DNA of 64,000 nt from Tropicimonas sediminicola (lineage in GTDB: Bacteria > Pseudomonadota > Alphaproteobacteria > Rhodobacterales > Rhodobacteraceae): assembly GCF_900188335.1 (NCBI RefSeq), contig NZ_FZOY01000006.1, positions 62,001 to 126,000 on the forward strand, in the 5' to 3' direction. A model generated the notes under the pieces. The model ran no database searches. It was given only the letters and a program-made list of their open reading frames with translations, and had not been told where the DNA came from. Numbering within the stretch: the stretch's first letter is position 1; each line of letters begins with the position of its first letter. Made by a program: the position numbers and the translations under genes. Positions 45,436 to 55,054 of the stretch are shown in pieces.

Positions 45436-46359
45436 ATGAGCCTCTCCCTGCTTCTCGAACAGGTCCTGAACGGGCTTCAGTTCGGCATGATGCTGTTCCT
45501 GATGTCGGCCGGGCTGACGCTCGTCTTCGGCGTCATGGGGCTGATCAACCTCGCCCACGGCTCCTTCTACATGATCGGCGCTTTCGCCTGCGCGGGCGTG
45601 GCGATGGCCACGGGATCGTTCTTCCTCGGCCTCGTGGCCGCGCTCGCGGCGGCGGCGGTCGCCGGTGTGCTGGTCGAGATGCTGGTGATCCGGCGGCTTT
45701 ATGACCGGGACCATCTCGACCAGGTGCTCGCGACCTTCGCGCTGATCCTGGTGTTCTCCGAAGGCACCCGCTACCTCTTCGGCTCCTTCCCGCTCTACCT
45801 CGACGTGCCGCCGCTCCTCTCAGGTGCCGTCGCGCTGCCGGGCGGCATCGACTACCCGGTCTACCGCCTCGCGGTGATCCTGGCCGGCGGGCTGCTGGCC
45901 GTGGGCCTTTTCTGGCTCGTGGGGCATACCCGGCTTGGCATCCGCATCCGCGCCGGTGAGGCCGACCGGGAGATGATCGCCGCGCTCGGCGTCGATATCG
46001 ACCGGCTCTACACCATCGTCTTCGCCCTCGGCACCGCTCTGGCGGGGCTTGCCGGGGCCATCGTCGGCACGCTGCAATCGGTGCAGGTGGGCATGGGCGA
46101 GCCGGTCCTGATCCTTGCCTTCGTGGTGATCGTGATTGGCGGCATCGGCTCGATCAAGGGCGCGCTGATCGGCGCGCTGCTGGTCGGGCTGACCGATACG
46201 CTGGGCCGCAGCCTGCTGCCGGTCGCCTTCGCCGCCTTCCTGCCGCCATCGGAGGCCAACGCGGTCGGCTCGGCGCTGGCCTCGCTGCTGATCTACCTGC
46301 TGATGGCGGGCGTGCTCGTGTTCCGGCCGAGCGGCCTCTTCGGTGCGGTGCGCGCATGA
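45436..46359 (+). CDS. branched-chain-type ABC transporter permease (LivH-like)
   Basis: A 307-residue inner-membrane permease with about eight transmembrane helices. The opening EQVLNGLQFGMMLFLMSAGL and GLINLAHGSFYMIGAF are typical of LivH; EADREMIAALGVDIDRL is the cytoplasmic coupling loop that meets the ATPases. Its stop overlaps the start of the second permease gene by four bases (ATGA), so the two are translated together as a heterodimer. Confidence 0.93.
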   Translation: MSLSLLLEQVLNGLQFGMMLFLMSAGLTLVFGVMGLINLAHGSFYMIGAFACAGVAMATGSFFLGLVAALAAAAVAGVLVEMLVIRRLYDRDHLDQVLATFALILVFSEGTRYLFGSFPLYLDVPPLLSGAVALPGGIDYPVYRLAVILAGGLLAVGLFWLVGHTRLGIRIRAGEADREMIAALGVDIDRLYTIVFALGTALAGLAGAIVGTLQSVQVGMGEPVLILAFVVIVIGGIGSIKGALIGALLVGLTDTLGRSLLPVAFAAFLPPSEANAVGSALASLLIYLLMAGVLVFRPSGLFGAVRA

Positions 46360-47336
46360 TCCGCGAACGCTACCTCAACCTCGCGCTGCTCGCGGCGCTT
46401 CTCGCCGTGCCGGTGCTGGCCCAGGTCCAGGGTGCCCCCTTCACCATCACGCTCGCCACCAAGATCGCGATCTTCGCGCTGGCTGCCGTCGGGCTGAACC
46501 TGGCGCTCGGGCTTGGCGGGCTGGTCTCCTTCGGCCACGCCGCCTTTTTCGGCGTCGGCGGCTACGTCATCGGGATTCTTGCAAGTCACGCAAGGAACTA
46601 CGAGCCGTTTCTCACCTGGCCGGTGGAGGTGGCGGGCACCACCCAGATGCTGGTGCTCTGGCCCCTCGCGGTGCTTGTGGCCGCCCTCGTCGCCGCCGCT
46701 ATCGGGGCGCTGTCGCTCCGCACCTCCGGCATCTTCTTCATCATGATCACGCTGGCCTTCGCCCAGATGCTTTATTATTTCGCCGTCTCCTGGCCGACCT
46801 ATGGCGGCGAAGACGGGCTGCCCTTCTACCTTCGCGGCGACTTTCCCGGCCTGAACACCATGGACCCGATCAGTTTCTTCGGGCTCTGCTACGCCCTGCT
46901 GCTCGTCGCTCTCTGGCTGTTCCACCGCCTCCACCGCGCGCGCTTCGGATTGGCGCTCGAAGGCGCGCGGCAGAACCCGGAACGGGTGCAGGCGCTCGGC
47001 ATCCGGCCGTTCCAGGTCCGCCTCCTGGCCTTCATCCTCTCGGGCGCGATCACCGGGCTTGCCGGCGCGCTCTATGCCGACCTCAACCGGTTCGTGAGCC
47101 CGGCGATGTTGGGCTGGCAGACCTCCGGCGAGCTGATCGTTCTGATCATCCTCGGCGGCGTGGGGCGGCTCTGTGGGCCGGTCGCGGGCGCGGGGCTGTT
47201 CTTCCTGCTGGAGCACTGGCTCGGCGGGCTCAGCGAGTTCTGGCAGTTCTGGTTCGGCCTGATCCTGCTCTGCGTGGTGCTGTTCGCCCGCGGCGGGTTG
47301 ATCGGGGCGCTTGCGAAGGATCAGACCCATGACTGA
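46356..47336 (+). CDS. branched-chain-type ABC transporter permease (LivM-like)
   Basis: A 326-residue permease with many hydrophobic helices, the partner of the LivH-like subunit. LALGLGGLVSFGHAAFFGVG, SLRTSGIFFIMITLAFAQML and the coupling segment GARQNPERVQALGIRPFQVR are family-typical. It overlaps the upstream permease by four bases and the downstream ATPase gene by eight, consistent with tight translational coupling across the transporter operon. Confidence 0.93.
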   Translation: MIRERYLNLALLAALLAVPVLAQVQGAPFTITLATKIAIFALAAVGLNLALGLGGLVSFGHAAFFGVGGYVIGILASHARNYEPFLTWPVEVAGTTQMLVLWPLAVLVAALVAAAIGALSLRTSGIFFIMITLAFAQMLYYFAVSWPTYGGEDGLPFYLRGDFPGLNTMDPISFFGLCYALLLVALWLFHRLHRARFGLALEGARQNPERVQALGIRPFQVRLLAFILSGAITGLAGALYADLNRFVSPAMLGWQTSGELIVLIILGGVGRLCGPVAGAGLFFLLEHWLGGLSEFWQFWFGLILLCVVLFARGGLIGALAKDQTHD

Positions 47337-48081
47337 GCCGATCCTCGAGGCACGCGGCCTCTGCAAGACCTTCGGTGCGCTGGTGGCCTCCGATGCCGTC
47401 TCGCTCGATTTGCGAAACCGCGAGATCCACGCCCTGATCGGACCGAACGGCGCGGGAAAATCCACGCTCATCAAACAATTGTCCGGCGATCTTCGCCCCG
47501 ATTCCGGCCAGGTCCTGTTCGACGGTCACGACGTCACGGCACTCCATGTCGCCGGAAGGGCCCGCCTTGGGCTGGCGCGGAGCTTCCAGGTGTCGTCCGT
47601 CGCCAGCGAGTTCACCGTCCTGCAAAACGTGCTGCTGGCACTGGTCGGGCGCGAACGCGGCGCCTTCGGCCTGTTCCGCCGGGTCCTGAGCGATACCCGC
47701 CTGACCGAACCCGCCCGCGGCCACATCGCCCGTGCCGGGCTCGCCGGGCGCGAACGGGACCGCGCGGCCGACCTCTCCCATGGCGAGCGGCGCCGGCTGG
47801 AGATCGCGATGGCGCTGGCACAGGCGCCCCGGGTCTTTCTGCTCGACGAACCGATGGCAGGCCTCGGGCTGGAAGGCAGTGGCGAGATGACCGCCCTCCT
47901 CGACGCGCTGCGCCACGAGGCGCCGATCCTGCTGGTGGAGCACGACATGGACGCCGTCTTTGCCCTTGCGGACCGGATCAGCGTCATGGCCGGCGGCCGC
48001 CTCATCGCCACCGGCACGGTCGACGAGATCCGCGCCGACCCGGAAGTCCGCCGCGCCTATCTCGGCGAGGCCGTATCATGA
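47329..48081 (+). CDS. branched-chain-type ABC transporter ATPase (LivG-like)
   Basis: A 250-residue ATPase. Walker A GPNGAGKSTLIKQLSG, signature DLSHGERRRLEIAMALA (with SHGER in place of the usual SGGQ form, common for LivG) and Walker B RVFLLDEPMAGLG are intact; the H-loop is LVEHDMDAVFALADR. The start at 47329 overlaps the permease gene. Its stop overlaps livF-like start by four bases. Confidence 0.94.
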   Translation: MTEPILEARGLCKTFGALVASDAVSLDLRNREIHALIGPNGAGKSTLIKQLSGDLRPDSGQVLFDGHDVTALHVAGRARLGLARSFQVSSVASEFTVLQNVLLALVGRERGAFGLFRRVLSDTRLTEPARGHIARAGLAGRERDRAADLSHGERRRLEIAMALAQAPRVFLLDEPMAGLGLEGSGEMTALLDALRHEAPILLVEHDMDAVFALADRISVMAGGRLIATGTVDEIRADPEVRRAYLGEAVS

Positions 48082-48773
48082 CGGCGCCGTTCCTCAGCCT
48101 GCGGGATGTCTTTGCCGCCTACGGGCCGGCCGAGGTGTTGTTCGACCTGTCCTTCGACCTCGCCGAAGGCGAGATCGCGGCGTTGATGGGCCGCAACGGC
48201 ATGGGCAAGACGACCACGATCCGCAGCATCTGCCGCCTGCAACGGCTGACCCACGGCGCGATCCACCTCGACGGGCACGACATCACCCGGCTCGACGCCC
48301 ACGAAGCCGCACGGCTTGGCCTCGGCCTCGTTCCGGAGGGCCGGCGCTGCTTCGCGCCGCTGACGGTGGAGGAAAACCTCGTCGTCGCCGCCCGCCCCGG
48401 CCATTGGGATCTCGCCCGCGTCACCGATCTGTTCCCGCGGCTCGGCGAGCGCCTTGGCCAGCGCGCCGGCTCGCTCTCCGGCGGCGAACAGCAGATGCTG
48501 GCGATCGGCCGGGCGCTGATGACCAACCCGCGGCTCCTGCTGCTCGACGAGGCCACCGAGGGACTCGCCCCGCTGATACGGCAGGAGATCTGGGCCGCCA
48601 TCGAGGCGGTCGCGCGCGGCGGCGGACTGACAACGCTGGTGGTCGACAAGAGCCTCGCCGAACTGCGCGGCCTCGCAAGCCGCGCCATCGTGCTGGAAAA
48701 GGGACGCAAGGTGTTCGACGGCGCAATGGGCGACCTCACGACCGACCTTTGCGAGCGGTATCTCGGCGTCTGA
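48078..48773 (+). CDS. branched-chain-type ABC transporter ATPase (LivF-like)
   Basis: A 231-residue ATPase, second of the pair. Walker A GRNGMGKTTTIRSICRL, signature GSLSGGEQQMLAIGRALM and Walker B RLLLLDEATEGLAP are complete. It ends five bases from the convergent hydroxyacid dehydrogenase gene, closing the transporter operon. The importer should be functional since all five components are intact. Confidence 0.94.
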   Translation: MTAPFLSLRDVFAAYGPAEVLFDLSFDLAEGEIAALMGRNGMGKTTTIRSICRLQRLTHGAIHLDGHDITRLDAHEAARLGLGLVPEGRRCFAPLTVEENLVVAARPGHWDLARVTDLFPRLGERLGQRAGSLSGGEQQMLAIGRALMTNPRLLLLDEATEGLAPLIRQEIWAAIEAVARGGGLTTLVVDKSLAELRGLASRAIVLEKGRKVFDGAMGDLTTDLCERYLGV

Positions 48774-48778
48774 CGCGA

Positions 48779-49723
48779 TCAGTTGACGGGCGTCAACAAC
48801 GGTTTGCCGGCGAAGAAGGCCGCGAGGTTATCGCGCTGAAGCTGGCCCATCGCATTGCGCGTCTGCACCGTGGCCGAACCGATATGCGGGGCCAGCAGAA
48901 CGTTGTCGAGCGCCCGGAACCGCGGGTCGATCTGGGGCTCGTCGAGGAACACGTCCAGCGCCGCGCCGCCAAGCCGGCCAGCTTCCAGCGCGTCCAGCAT
49001 CGCCGCCTCGTCCACCGTCGACCCACGGGAGATGTTGACCAGAACGCCCGTCGGCCCGAGCGCCTCGATCACCGCCGCGCTGACGTAGCCTTCCGTCTCC
49101 GCCCCGCCAACCAGCGCGACGAAACAGGCGTCGACCGCGCTGGCCAGCGCCACGGGATCGGCGTGATAGGTCCAGCCCTCGGGCACATCCTTGGGCGAAC
49201 GCGAATGGTAATGGATCTCGCACTTCATCGCGGCCAGCCGATCCGCGATCTCGCGACCGATCCGCCCGAGGCCGCAGATCCCGACCTTGCGCGCGCTGGC
49301 GCTGCGGGCCAGCGGCATTGCCCCGCGTTCCGCCCATTTCCCGGACCGCACCCAGCTATCGGCGCCGTCCATCTCGCGGGCCTGCATGATGAACATCGCG
49401 ACCGCGAGATCGGCCACATCGTCATTGAGCACGTCCGGCGTGTTGGTCACCTTGACCCCGCGCTGGCTGGCTGCCGCAACGTCGATCGAGTCATATCCGG
49501 CCCCGAAATGCGCGATGATCTCCAACCCGGGAAGCATGTCCATCTCGTCCCCCGAGATCGGGGAATGGCTGGAATAGGCCACCGCTCGCGCCGCTTTTGC
49601 CTCCGCCGGCAGGTCGGCGATCCTGGCTGCGTTATCGATCAGATGGAGCTCGTACTCTGCGCGCATCGCGTCGATATCGATCTGGCGGAACTTGCCGATG
49701 GCGATCAGGATGGGTTGGGTCAT
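48779..49723 (-). CDS. D-isomer-specific 2-hydroxyacid dehydrogenase
   Basis: A 314-residue NAD(P)-dependent dehydrogenase of the glyoxylate/hydroxypyruvate reductase family. The cofactor loop is GLGRIGREIADRL, the substrate Arg is in NISRGSTVDEAAML, and the catalytic Glu and His are in LDVFLDEP and LAPHIGSAT. ATG 49723 gives MTQPILIAIGKFRQ. It likely reduces glyoxylate, hydroxypyruvate or a related 2-oxoacid; the exact substrate is not evident. It converges on the transporter operon and is otherwise isolated. Confidence 0.92.
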   Translation of the reverse strand: MTQPILIAIGKFRQIDIDAMRAEYELHLIDNAARIADLPAEAKAARAVAYSSHSPISGDEMDMLPGLEIIAHFGAGYDSIDVAAASQRGVKVTNTPDVLNDDVADLAVAMFIMQAREMDGADSWVRSGKWAERGAMPLARSASARKVGICGLGRIGREIADRLAAMKCEIHYHSRSPKDVPEGWTYHADPVALASAVDACFVALVGGAETEGYVSAAVIEALGPTGVLVNISRGSTVDEAAMLDALEAGRLGGAALDVFLDEPQIDPRFRALDNVLLAPHIGSATVQTRNAMGQLQRDNLAAFFAGKPLLTPVN

Positions 49724-50080
49724 GCAGGCAGCTCTCGGTTGGTCACGGACGCGCCCAGACCTACCCTCGAATGATCTGGACGGACAGCGAAATGCGCTGC
49801 TCACAGGTAAATTTCTGCAGCACCGCAATACCTTGCAGTCGCTATGGGCGAAATGACAGGCGTTGTCCGACCGTCTTCGGCATGGCGGATCCCGCCCGAC
49901 CGCCCGTTCCGGATCGACGCGCCTTAACGCATTCGAGACGGGACGCCTGCGCGCAGCTTGCGCGGGAATTCGTGGTCGCACCTTCGGCACATCGCACTAC
50001 AAGACACATCGCAATGTGGCGTCTCCGACCGAGCGGCGTCTATGGCACCATTCTGGCGCCAGGATGCCCCGCGCCCGATC
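49724..50080. other. 357-base gap, nothing recognised
   Basis: The stretch between the dehydrogenase gene start and the end of cheD carries no supported gene, repeat or terminator. The left end should contain the dehydrogenase promoter. Confidence 0.6.
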
Positions 50081-50602
50081 TCAGAAAAGTTCGACCTCGG
50101 AACTCGGCAGAACCTCTCGCCGGGGCGGGGTCTCCGAGACCAAGGCGTCGGAAAGAACGCGCTGACGCGCCTTGCCGCTGGAGGGCCAGAACTGCACCCG
50201 GCGTGCGCCGGTGCCGCCGAGGCTCATGGCCACGACCTCGATCCCCTCGCGCTTGCAGAACTCGACCGCGAACCGTCCGTTCTTGGCCCCGATATCGCCA
50301 AGCCCTTCCATCATCCGCGCACCTCCGAAGAGCTTGCAGCGCAGTCGCCTGCGTTCAGCGCCGCCCTGCAGCAGGCTGTTGATCAGCAATTCCATGGCGT
50401 TGGTGCCGTAGAGCGTGCGCCGCAGGTCACCTTCGGACCCTTCCGGCAGCAGGATGTGGTTCATTCCGCCGATCCCGGGGGCCGGATCCCATAGGCAGGC
50501 CGCGACGCAGGACCCGAGCACGGCAGTCAGCATCGCGTCGGGGTTCGAAGATACCACCATCTCGCCCTGCCCGATGTGATGGGTGGCGCAGACTCGCTCC
50601 AT
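50081..50602 (-). CDS. cheD: chemoreceptor glutamine deamidase CheD
   Basis: A 173-residue CheD, which deamidates glutamines in chemoreceptors and can interact with CheC/CheX-type phosphatases. The catalytic Cys32 lies in VLGSCVAACL and His49 in GGMNHILLP. RRTLYGTNAMELLIN and KLFGGARMM are the usual conserved blocks. Its start shares one base with the cheB stop. Its probable client is the large chemoreceptor two genes upstream. Confidence 0.95.
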   Translation of the reverse strand: MERVCATHHIGQGEMVVSSNPDAMLTAVLGSCVAACLWDPAPGIGGMNHILLPEGSEGDLRRTLYGTNAMELLINSLLQGGAERRRLRCKLFGGARMMEGLGDIGAKNGRFAVEFCKREGIEVVAMSLGGTGARRVQFWPSSGKARQRVLSDALVSETPPRREVLPSSEVELF

Positions 50603-51630
50603 CAGCTCCGCCCTCGCCCGGGACCGGAGGTTTCCTCGAGGATGGCGTCGGCGATCCTGCCGAGCGGGAGCACGCGACTGGCGGCCCCCAGCTCGGCCGC
50701 AACCCTCGGCATACCGAAGACGACGCAGCTGTCACGATCCTGTGCGATGCTCGTTGCCCCGGCCTGACGCAGAGTCAGCATACCCTCCGCCCCGTCGCGC
50801 CCCATACCGGTCAGCAGGACCGGCACCACCTGCGGTGCGACAGCGGCCGCCGAGTGAAACAGGTAGTCGACCGAGGGCCTGTGGCCGTTGACCTTGCTCT
50901 GCGCCACAAGATCGCACCAGGCGTTGTTCCCGGAAGCGCGAAGGCCAAGGTGATGTTCGCCACCCGGCGCGATACGGACCTCTCCCTGCCGGACCTGCTC
51001 GCCGTCCCGGGCGAGGTCGACGCCGGGAGCGACCCGCCGCGCCAGGCGTTCGGCGAAGCTCGCGAGGAACGGCCCCGGCATGTGTTGGGCGATGAGAATC
51101 GGCGGGGCATTGCGCGGCATCGACAACAGCACCCGCTCCAGCGCATCCACGCCGCCTGTGGACGCCCCTATCAGAACGATCCTGCCATTCCATCGGAAGT
51201 TCCCGGACGGTCGAGCCTCCGGCCCGGCAGGTCCGGGGAGGCGCGCTTCGGAGGCTACGAACACTCGCTCCGCAAGATCGGCGAGCGTATCCGGACGATC
51301 CGCTCGCGGCTTGCCGATGCAATCCACGGCCCCGAGTTCCAACGCGTCGATGGCCGCCGCGCTGCCGCGATGGGTCTCGGTCGACAGCATCACCACCGGC
51401 ATCGGGCGCAGGCGCATGAGCCGTTCGAGAAAGGTCAGGCCATCCATACGCGGCATCTCCACGTCGAGCGTCAGAACATCGGGGCTGGTCCGGCGAATGA
51501 TCTCGCGGGCGTCGTAGGGGTCGGATGCCTCTCCGATGATCTCGAACCGGCCGTCCCTGAGCAGGCACTGCTTGATAAGACTGCGCATCGACGGAGAATC
51601 GTCGACAATCACCACGCGTTTCAAAGTCAT
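50602..51630 (-). CDS. cheB: chemotaxis response regulator protein-glutamate methylesterase
   Basis: A 342-residue CheB. The receiver domain has Asp10/Asp11 and the phospho-acceptor Asp56 (DVLTLDVEMPRMDG); the methylesterase domain has the Ser157-His183-Asp279 triad (GASTGG, AQHMPGPF, GMGRDGAEG). It removes methyl groups from chemoreceptors to reset sensitivity. The gene sits between the chemoreceptor gene (50 bases upstream) and cheD, forming an mcp-cheB-cheD unit. No cheA, cheW, cheR or cheY is present here. Confidence 0.96.
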   Translation of the reverse strand: MTLKRVVIVDDSPSMRSLIKQCLLRDGRFEIIGEASDPYDAREIIRRTSPDVLTLDVEMPRMDGLTFLERLMRLRPMPVVMLSTETHRGSAAAIDALELGAVDCIGKPRADRPDTLADLAERVFVASEARLPGPAGPEARPSGNFRWNGRIVLIGASTGGVDALERVLLSMPRNAPPILIAQHMPGPFLASFAERLARRVAPGVDLARDGEQVRQGEVRIAPGGEHHLGLRASGNNAWCDLVAQSKVNGHRPSVDYLFHSAAAVAPQVVPVLLTGMGRDGAEGMLTLRQAGATSIAQDRDSCVVFGMPRVAAELGAASRVLPLGRIADAILEETSGPGRGRS

Positions 51631-51680
51631 CCTGAACCCGTCTCTGTTGACCCGAAGCCTCTGCGACCGTTGCCGCGGGT

Positions 51681-54600
51681 TCAGAACTCCTCCCAGTCGT
51701 CATCGGGCTCGATCAGAGCCGCACGCTCGGTCGCGCCATTTGCAGCTGCCAGACGTACCGGCGGCGCCTTGGAGGCCTCCGGCACCGACGTGTCCGGGAC
51801 CGGCTTTCTGGCCGGCACATGCAGTTCCACACCGGTTCGGAAGCCCATCATGGTTTTGGTCAGCGCCTCCGCCTCGCGGGTCAGCGCGTTGCTGGTGGCG
51901 GTGGTCTGCTCGAACATCGCGGCGTTCTGCTGTGTGACCTGGTCGAGCTGGTTGACCGCAGCGTTGATTTCCAGAAGCCCGGTCGACTGCTCCCGCGCGG
52001 AAACGGCGATTTCCGAGACGTGTCCCGAGATGCCCTTCACGCTCTCGACGATGCGTTTCAGCGCCGTTCCGGTCTGACCGACGAGGTCCACGCCGCGCTC
52101 GACCGTGTCGCCGCTTGCCGTGATGAGTTCGTTGATCTCGCGCGCGGCCTCGGACGAACGTTGCGCGAGCGCCCGCACTTCCGAAGCGACCACGGCAAAC
52201 CCGCGCCCCGCCTCGCCCGCCCGCGCCGCCTCGACGCCGGCATTCAGCGCCAGCAGGTTGGTCTGGAAGGCGATGTCGTCGATCACACCTACGATCTTCG
52301 AGATCTGTCGCGACGAGCTGGCGATCTCTCCCATGGCGTCGACGGCCTGCTGCACGATGTTGCCGCTGCGTTCGGCGTCCGCGCGGGCGTCTTCGACCAC
52401 CTTGTCCGCGAGCGCCGCCCCGTCCGCTGCACCGCGAACGCTCGTCGTCAGCTCGTCGAGCGCGGCGGCGGTTTCCTCAAGCGTCGCCGCCTGGCGCTCG
52501 GTGCGACGCGACAGGTCGTCTGCGGCTGCGTTGATCTCGTCCGCTTCGCTGCGAATTGCACCGGCATTCAGGACGACGCGGGACATCGCCTCGCGCAGGC
52601 GGGAGACAGAGGCGTTGAAGTCGCGCCGCAGCCGGTCGTACTCCGGATCGAATGCATCGCCGATCTCGACGGTGAGGTTGCCCTCGGCGAGAGCGTCCAG
52701 CCCTACTTTCAGAGCCTCCACGACCCGCGACTGCGCGGCCTCCATCCGGGAGCGAACCGTCTCGGCGTGGCTGATCTCCTCCACCGCATCCGTCGTGTCC
52801 GTTCCCATGAACAGGTGACGCATCGGCGTTCCGTTCAGGTCGAGCACCGGGTTGAATCCGCCCTCCACCCACCGCGTGGCGCCGTCGTTGGAGAGGAGCC
52901 GGAACCTGCCGGCGACTGCCTCACCACGCGTCAGCCGTTCCAGCATCGCCTGGCCATCCCCGTCCGCGCCCTGCTCCGAACGAATGACGCTGAACCCGTT
53001 CCGTCCGAGAAGCGCCTTGCCGTCGGAGCCGACTCCCTCGGCGAAGTTTTCGTTCGCTCTCAGTATCCGACCGTCCGGGCCGATCTGCGCGGTAACCAGG
53101 TGCTCTTCGATCGTGGTGAGAATTGCCTGCTGAAGCTGGCTCTCGGTCACGTCCTGCCATTCGACGACATTGCCCATGTGGCCGCCGTCCTCGCCGTGGA
53201 TCGCGTTGATGCCGAGGGAGAAACGGACGTCGCCCACCGGCAAGTTGACGGTACGGGGAAGGCTCTCGGGATCGTCGAGAATACCTCGGAGCTGGTCCGG
53301 ATCGGGGTGAAAGATGTCTACCGGCTGTCCAACGAGGTCGCGGGGATCGAAGTCCGGACGGATCACGCGCATCGCCTCTGCATGCGCCTCCATCAACCGG
53401 ACAAGGGCCGCATTGACGAAACCGATGCGGTGATCCCGCTCGAGCATCATGATCGGCGCGGACGAGGCGGTCAGCGCCGCGCTCTTGGCCTGCGCTTCGC
53501 GGGAAACCTCGCGTGCATCGAGCAGGGCCTTGCGGAAATCCTCGAGCGTGCGGGCGATCGCACCGACCTCATCCTTCCGCGCGATATCGGGCACCGTGCA
53601 CTCCAGCTCGCCGTCGCGCACCTGCCCCATCACGGCCTGGACACGCCGGAGCGGACGGGAGATCCCGCGCGAGAGCAGCCATCCGACGAGGCAGATCAGG
53701 GCAAGAAGACCGGTCGACTTGATGGCGACGCTTCCGAGATAGGCCCGGGAGGGCTGGAACAGCACGTCGAGCGGTTCCTCCGCGACGATGGCCCAGGGGC
53801 TTCCGGCCACGACCACGGGGCGAGAGGCGGCGAGGCTTGGCTCGCCGGAAAAGGTGGTCTGCTCGACCACCTCGGCCTTGCCGGAAAGCGCCGCGGCGAC
53901 GGCCGGGCCCTTTGCTGCGGCCCGAAGCGCCACCGCAGACGGGGCCAGCCGCGAGTCGCTGCGCAGCACGCCATCGGGACCGACGAGGTAGGTTTCCGTG
54001 CGTTCCGGCAGCCCGAGCTCGGATTGCATGATCGCGTTGACCGGTGCGAGCGAGACCTGGCTCACGAAGACGCCCATCAGCGTGTCCTGTGGGCCGAGGA
54101 CCTTTGACGCCGCGAAGGCCACCGGCGCGTCCCCGGCCGGAGCGTAAAGCGCGAAGTCGGAGAGCACCACCTCGCCGGGCTCACCCGCCATGGCAGCGGC
54201 AAAGACCTCCCCAAGACCGCCCGCCGCAGGATCCGTGACCACGTTCATCCCGAGGTCGGCGGACTTGCGCACCGAGTAGACGACAAAGCCCTCCGGATCG
54301 AGCAGGTAGGAATCCTGGAGGCCGTGAAGGGTCACATATTGCAGGAACTGGTCGTGGAAGGTTGCGTGTTTTCGAGAGTATTCCGAGCCGTCTCCGGCAT
54401 CGACCAACCGCTCGCGCGCGCTTGCAGGATAGGGGTTTTCATCCAGGTAGAGCCTGCGCACGGTGCCGACCGGATCCGCGTCGTCGATGTAATGGAAGCC
54501 GAGGCCGAGCCCCATCGCGGCCTGGCTGGTGGTCGGCAGGCCCGCCTGAATCCTGACATCGAGAATGGTGTCGGCGACGAAAGCCTCGATCTCCGTCGCG

Positions 54601-54764
54601 CGGGCATGTGTCGCCAGTTCGAGGGCGGAGCGTGATTTCTCCACCGACTGACGCCGCATGTCGAGCCAGCCGAGTCCGGCCGTCAGGGAGATTGCGGCCG
54701 CCGCAAGCAAGGCCACGATCAAGGGCAGTTTCACCGACAGCCGCACGTTGTCCAGTATACGCAT
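51681..54764 (-). CDS. methyl-accepting chemotaxis protein with dCache and two PAS domains
   Basis: A 1027-residue chemoreceptor. Order: TM1 (about 14-33), a periplasmic double-Cache-like sensor (about 45-335), TM2 (about 347-366), HAMP, PAS 1 (about 435-550), PAS 2 (about 560-670), a second HAMP-like linker, and the signalling domain (about 745-960) with the conserved hairpin tip IDDIAFQTNLLALNAGVEAA. The last residues, DDWEEF, match the WxxF-type tether that docks CheR/CheB on receptors, so it should be adaptationally complete. It senses both a periplasmic ligand and, through PAS, possibly an internal redox or energy signal. It is divergent from the hydrogenase operon. Confidence 0.93.
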   Translation of the reverse strand: MRILDNVRLSVKLPLIVALLAAAAISLTAGLGWLDMRRQSVEKSRSALELATHARATEIEAFVADTILDVRIQAGLPTTSQAAMGLGLGFHYIDDADPVGTVRRLYLDENPYPASARERLVDAGDGSEYSRKHATFHDQFLQYVTLHGLQDSYLLDPEGFVVYSVRKSADLGMNVVTDPAAGGLGEVFAAAMAGEPGEVVLSDFALYAPAGDAPVAFAASKVLGPQDTLMGVFVSQVSLAPVNAIMQSELGLPERTETYLVGPDGVLRSDSRLAPSAVALRAAAKGPAVAAALSGKAEVVEQTTFSGEPSLAASRPVVVAGSPWAIVAEEPLDVLFQPSRAYLGSVAIKSTGLLALICLVGWLLSRGISRPLRRVQAVMGQVRDGELECTVPDIARKDEVGAIARTLEDFRKALLDAREVSREAQAKSAALTASSAPIMMLERDHRIGFVNAALVRLMEAHAEAMRVIRPDFDPRDLVGQPVDIFHPDPDQLRGILDDPESLPRTVNLPVGDVRFSLGINAIHGEDGGHMGNVVEWQDVTESQLQQAILTTIEEHLVTAQIGPDGRILRANENFAEGVGSDGKALLGRNGFSVIRSEQGADGDGQAMLERLTRGEAVAGRFRLLSNDGATRWVEGGFNPVLDLNGTPMRHLFMGTDTTDAVEEISHAETVRSRMEAAQSRVVEALKVGLDALAEGNLTVEIGDAFDPEYDRLRRDFNASVSRLREAMSRVVLNAGAIRSEADEINAAADDLSRRTERQAATLEETAAALDELTTSVRGAADGAALADKVVEDARADAERSGNIVQQAVDAMGEIASSSRQISKIVGVIDDIAFQTNLLALNAGVEAARAGEAGRGFAVVASEVRALAQRSSEAAREINELITASGDTVERGVDLVGQTGTALKRIVESVKGISGHVSEIAVSAREQSTGLLEINAAVNQLDQVTQQNAAMFEQTTATSNALTREAEALTKTMMGFRTGVELHVPARKPVPDTSVPEASKAPPVRLAAANGATERAALIEPDDDWEEF

Positions 54765-54923
54765 TGGAAGGTCCCCAAACTGGTGTTGCCCAGAGCGCCG
54801 GGCGCGCGGCCGGCGAGACCGAGCCGCCAGCCATGGGCGTTTGCGACACTCTTGGCGGCAAGCCGTGAAAAATCGCTTAAGTGCGGCCGAAGCGGACCAA
54901 TCTTTCCGGCATCACGCGCAGGT

Positions 54924-54966
54924 TTGACCTGAATCATGCCGTCCAACGGATCGGCGGCGTTACGAT
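54924..54966 (+). promoter_or_regulatory. FNR-like promoter of the hydrogenase operon
   Basis: TTGACCTGAATCAT (54924-54937) matches TTGAT-N4-ATCAA at eight of ten positions. A good -10 hexamer, TACGAT, follows at 54961-54966 and predicts a start near 54972, which would put the site centre (54930.5) about 41.5 bases upstream. The geometry equals that of the perfect FNR box at 41514. The site lies 118 bases before the first hydrogenase gene and 160 before the divergent chemoreceptor gene. Confidence 0.6.
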
Positions 54967-55054
54967 CCCCGGCAGGAGAGGTCGCTTGAACCGCCGGAAA
55001 GGACCGGTCGTGGCCCGGCGCCCCGGAGCGGCCGCCCCGCCAAGGGAGGTGCGC

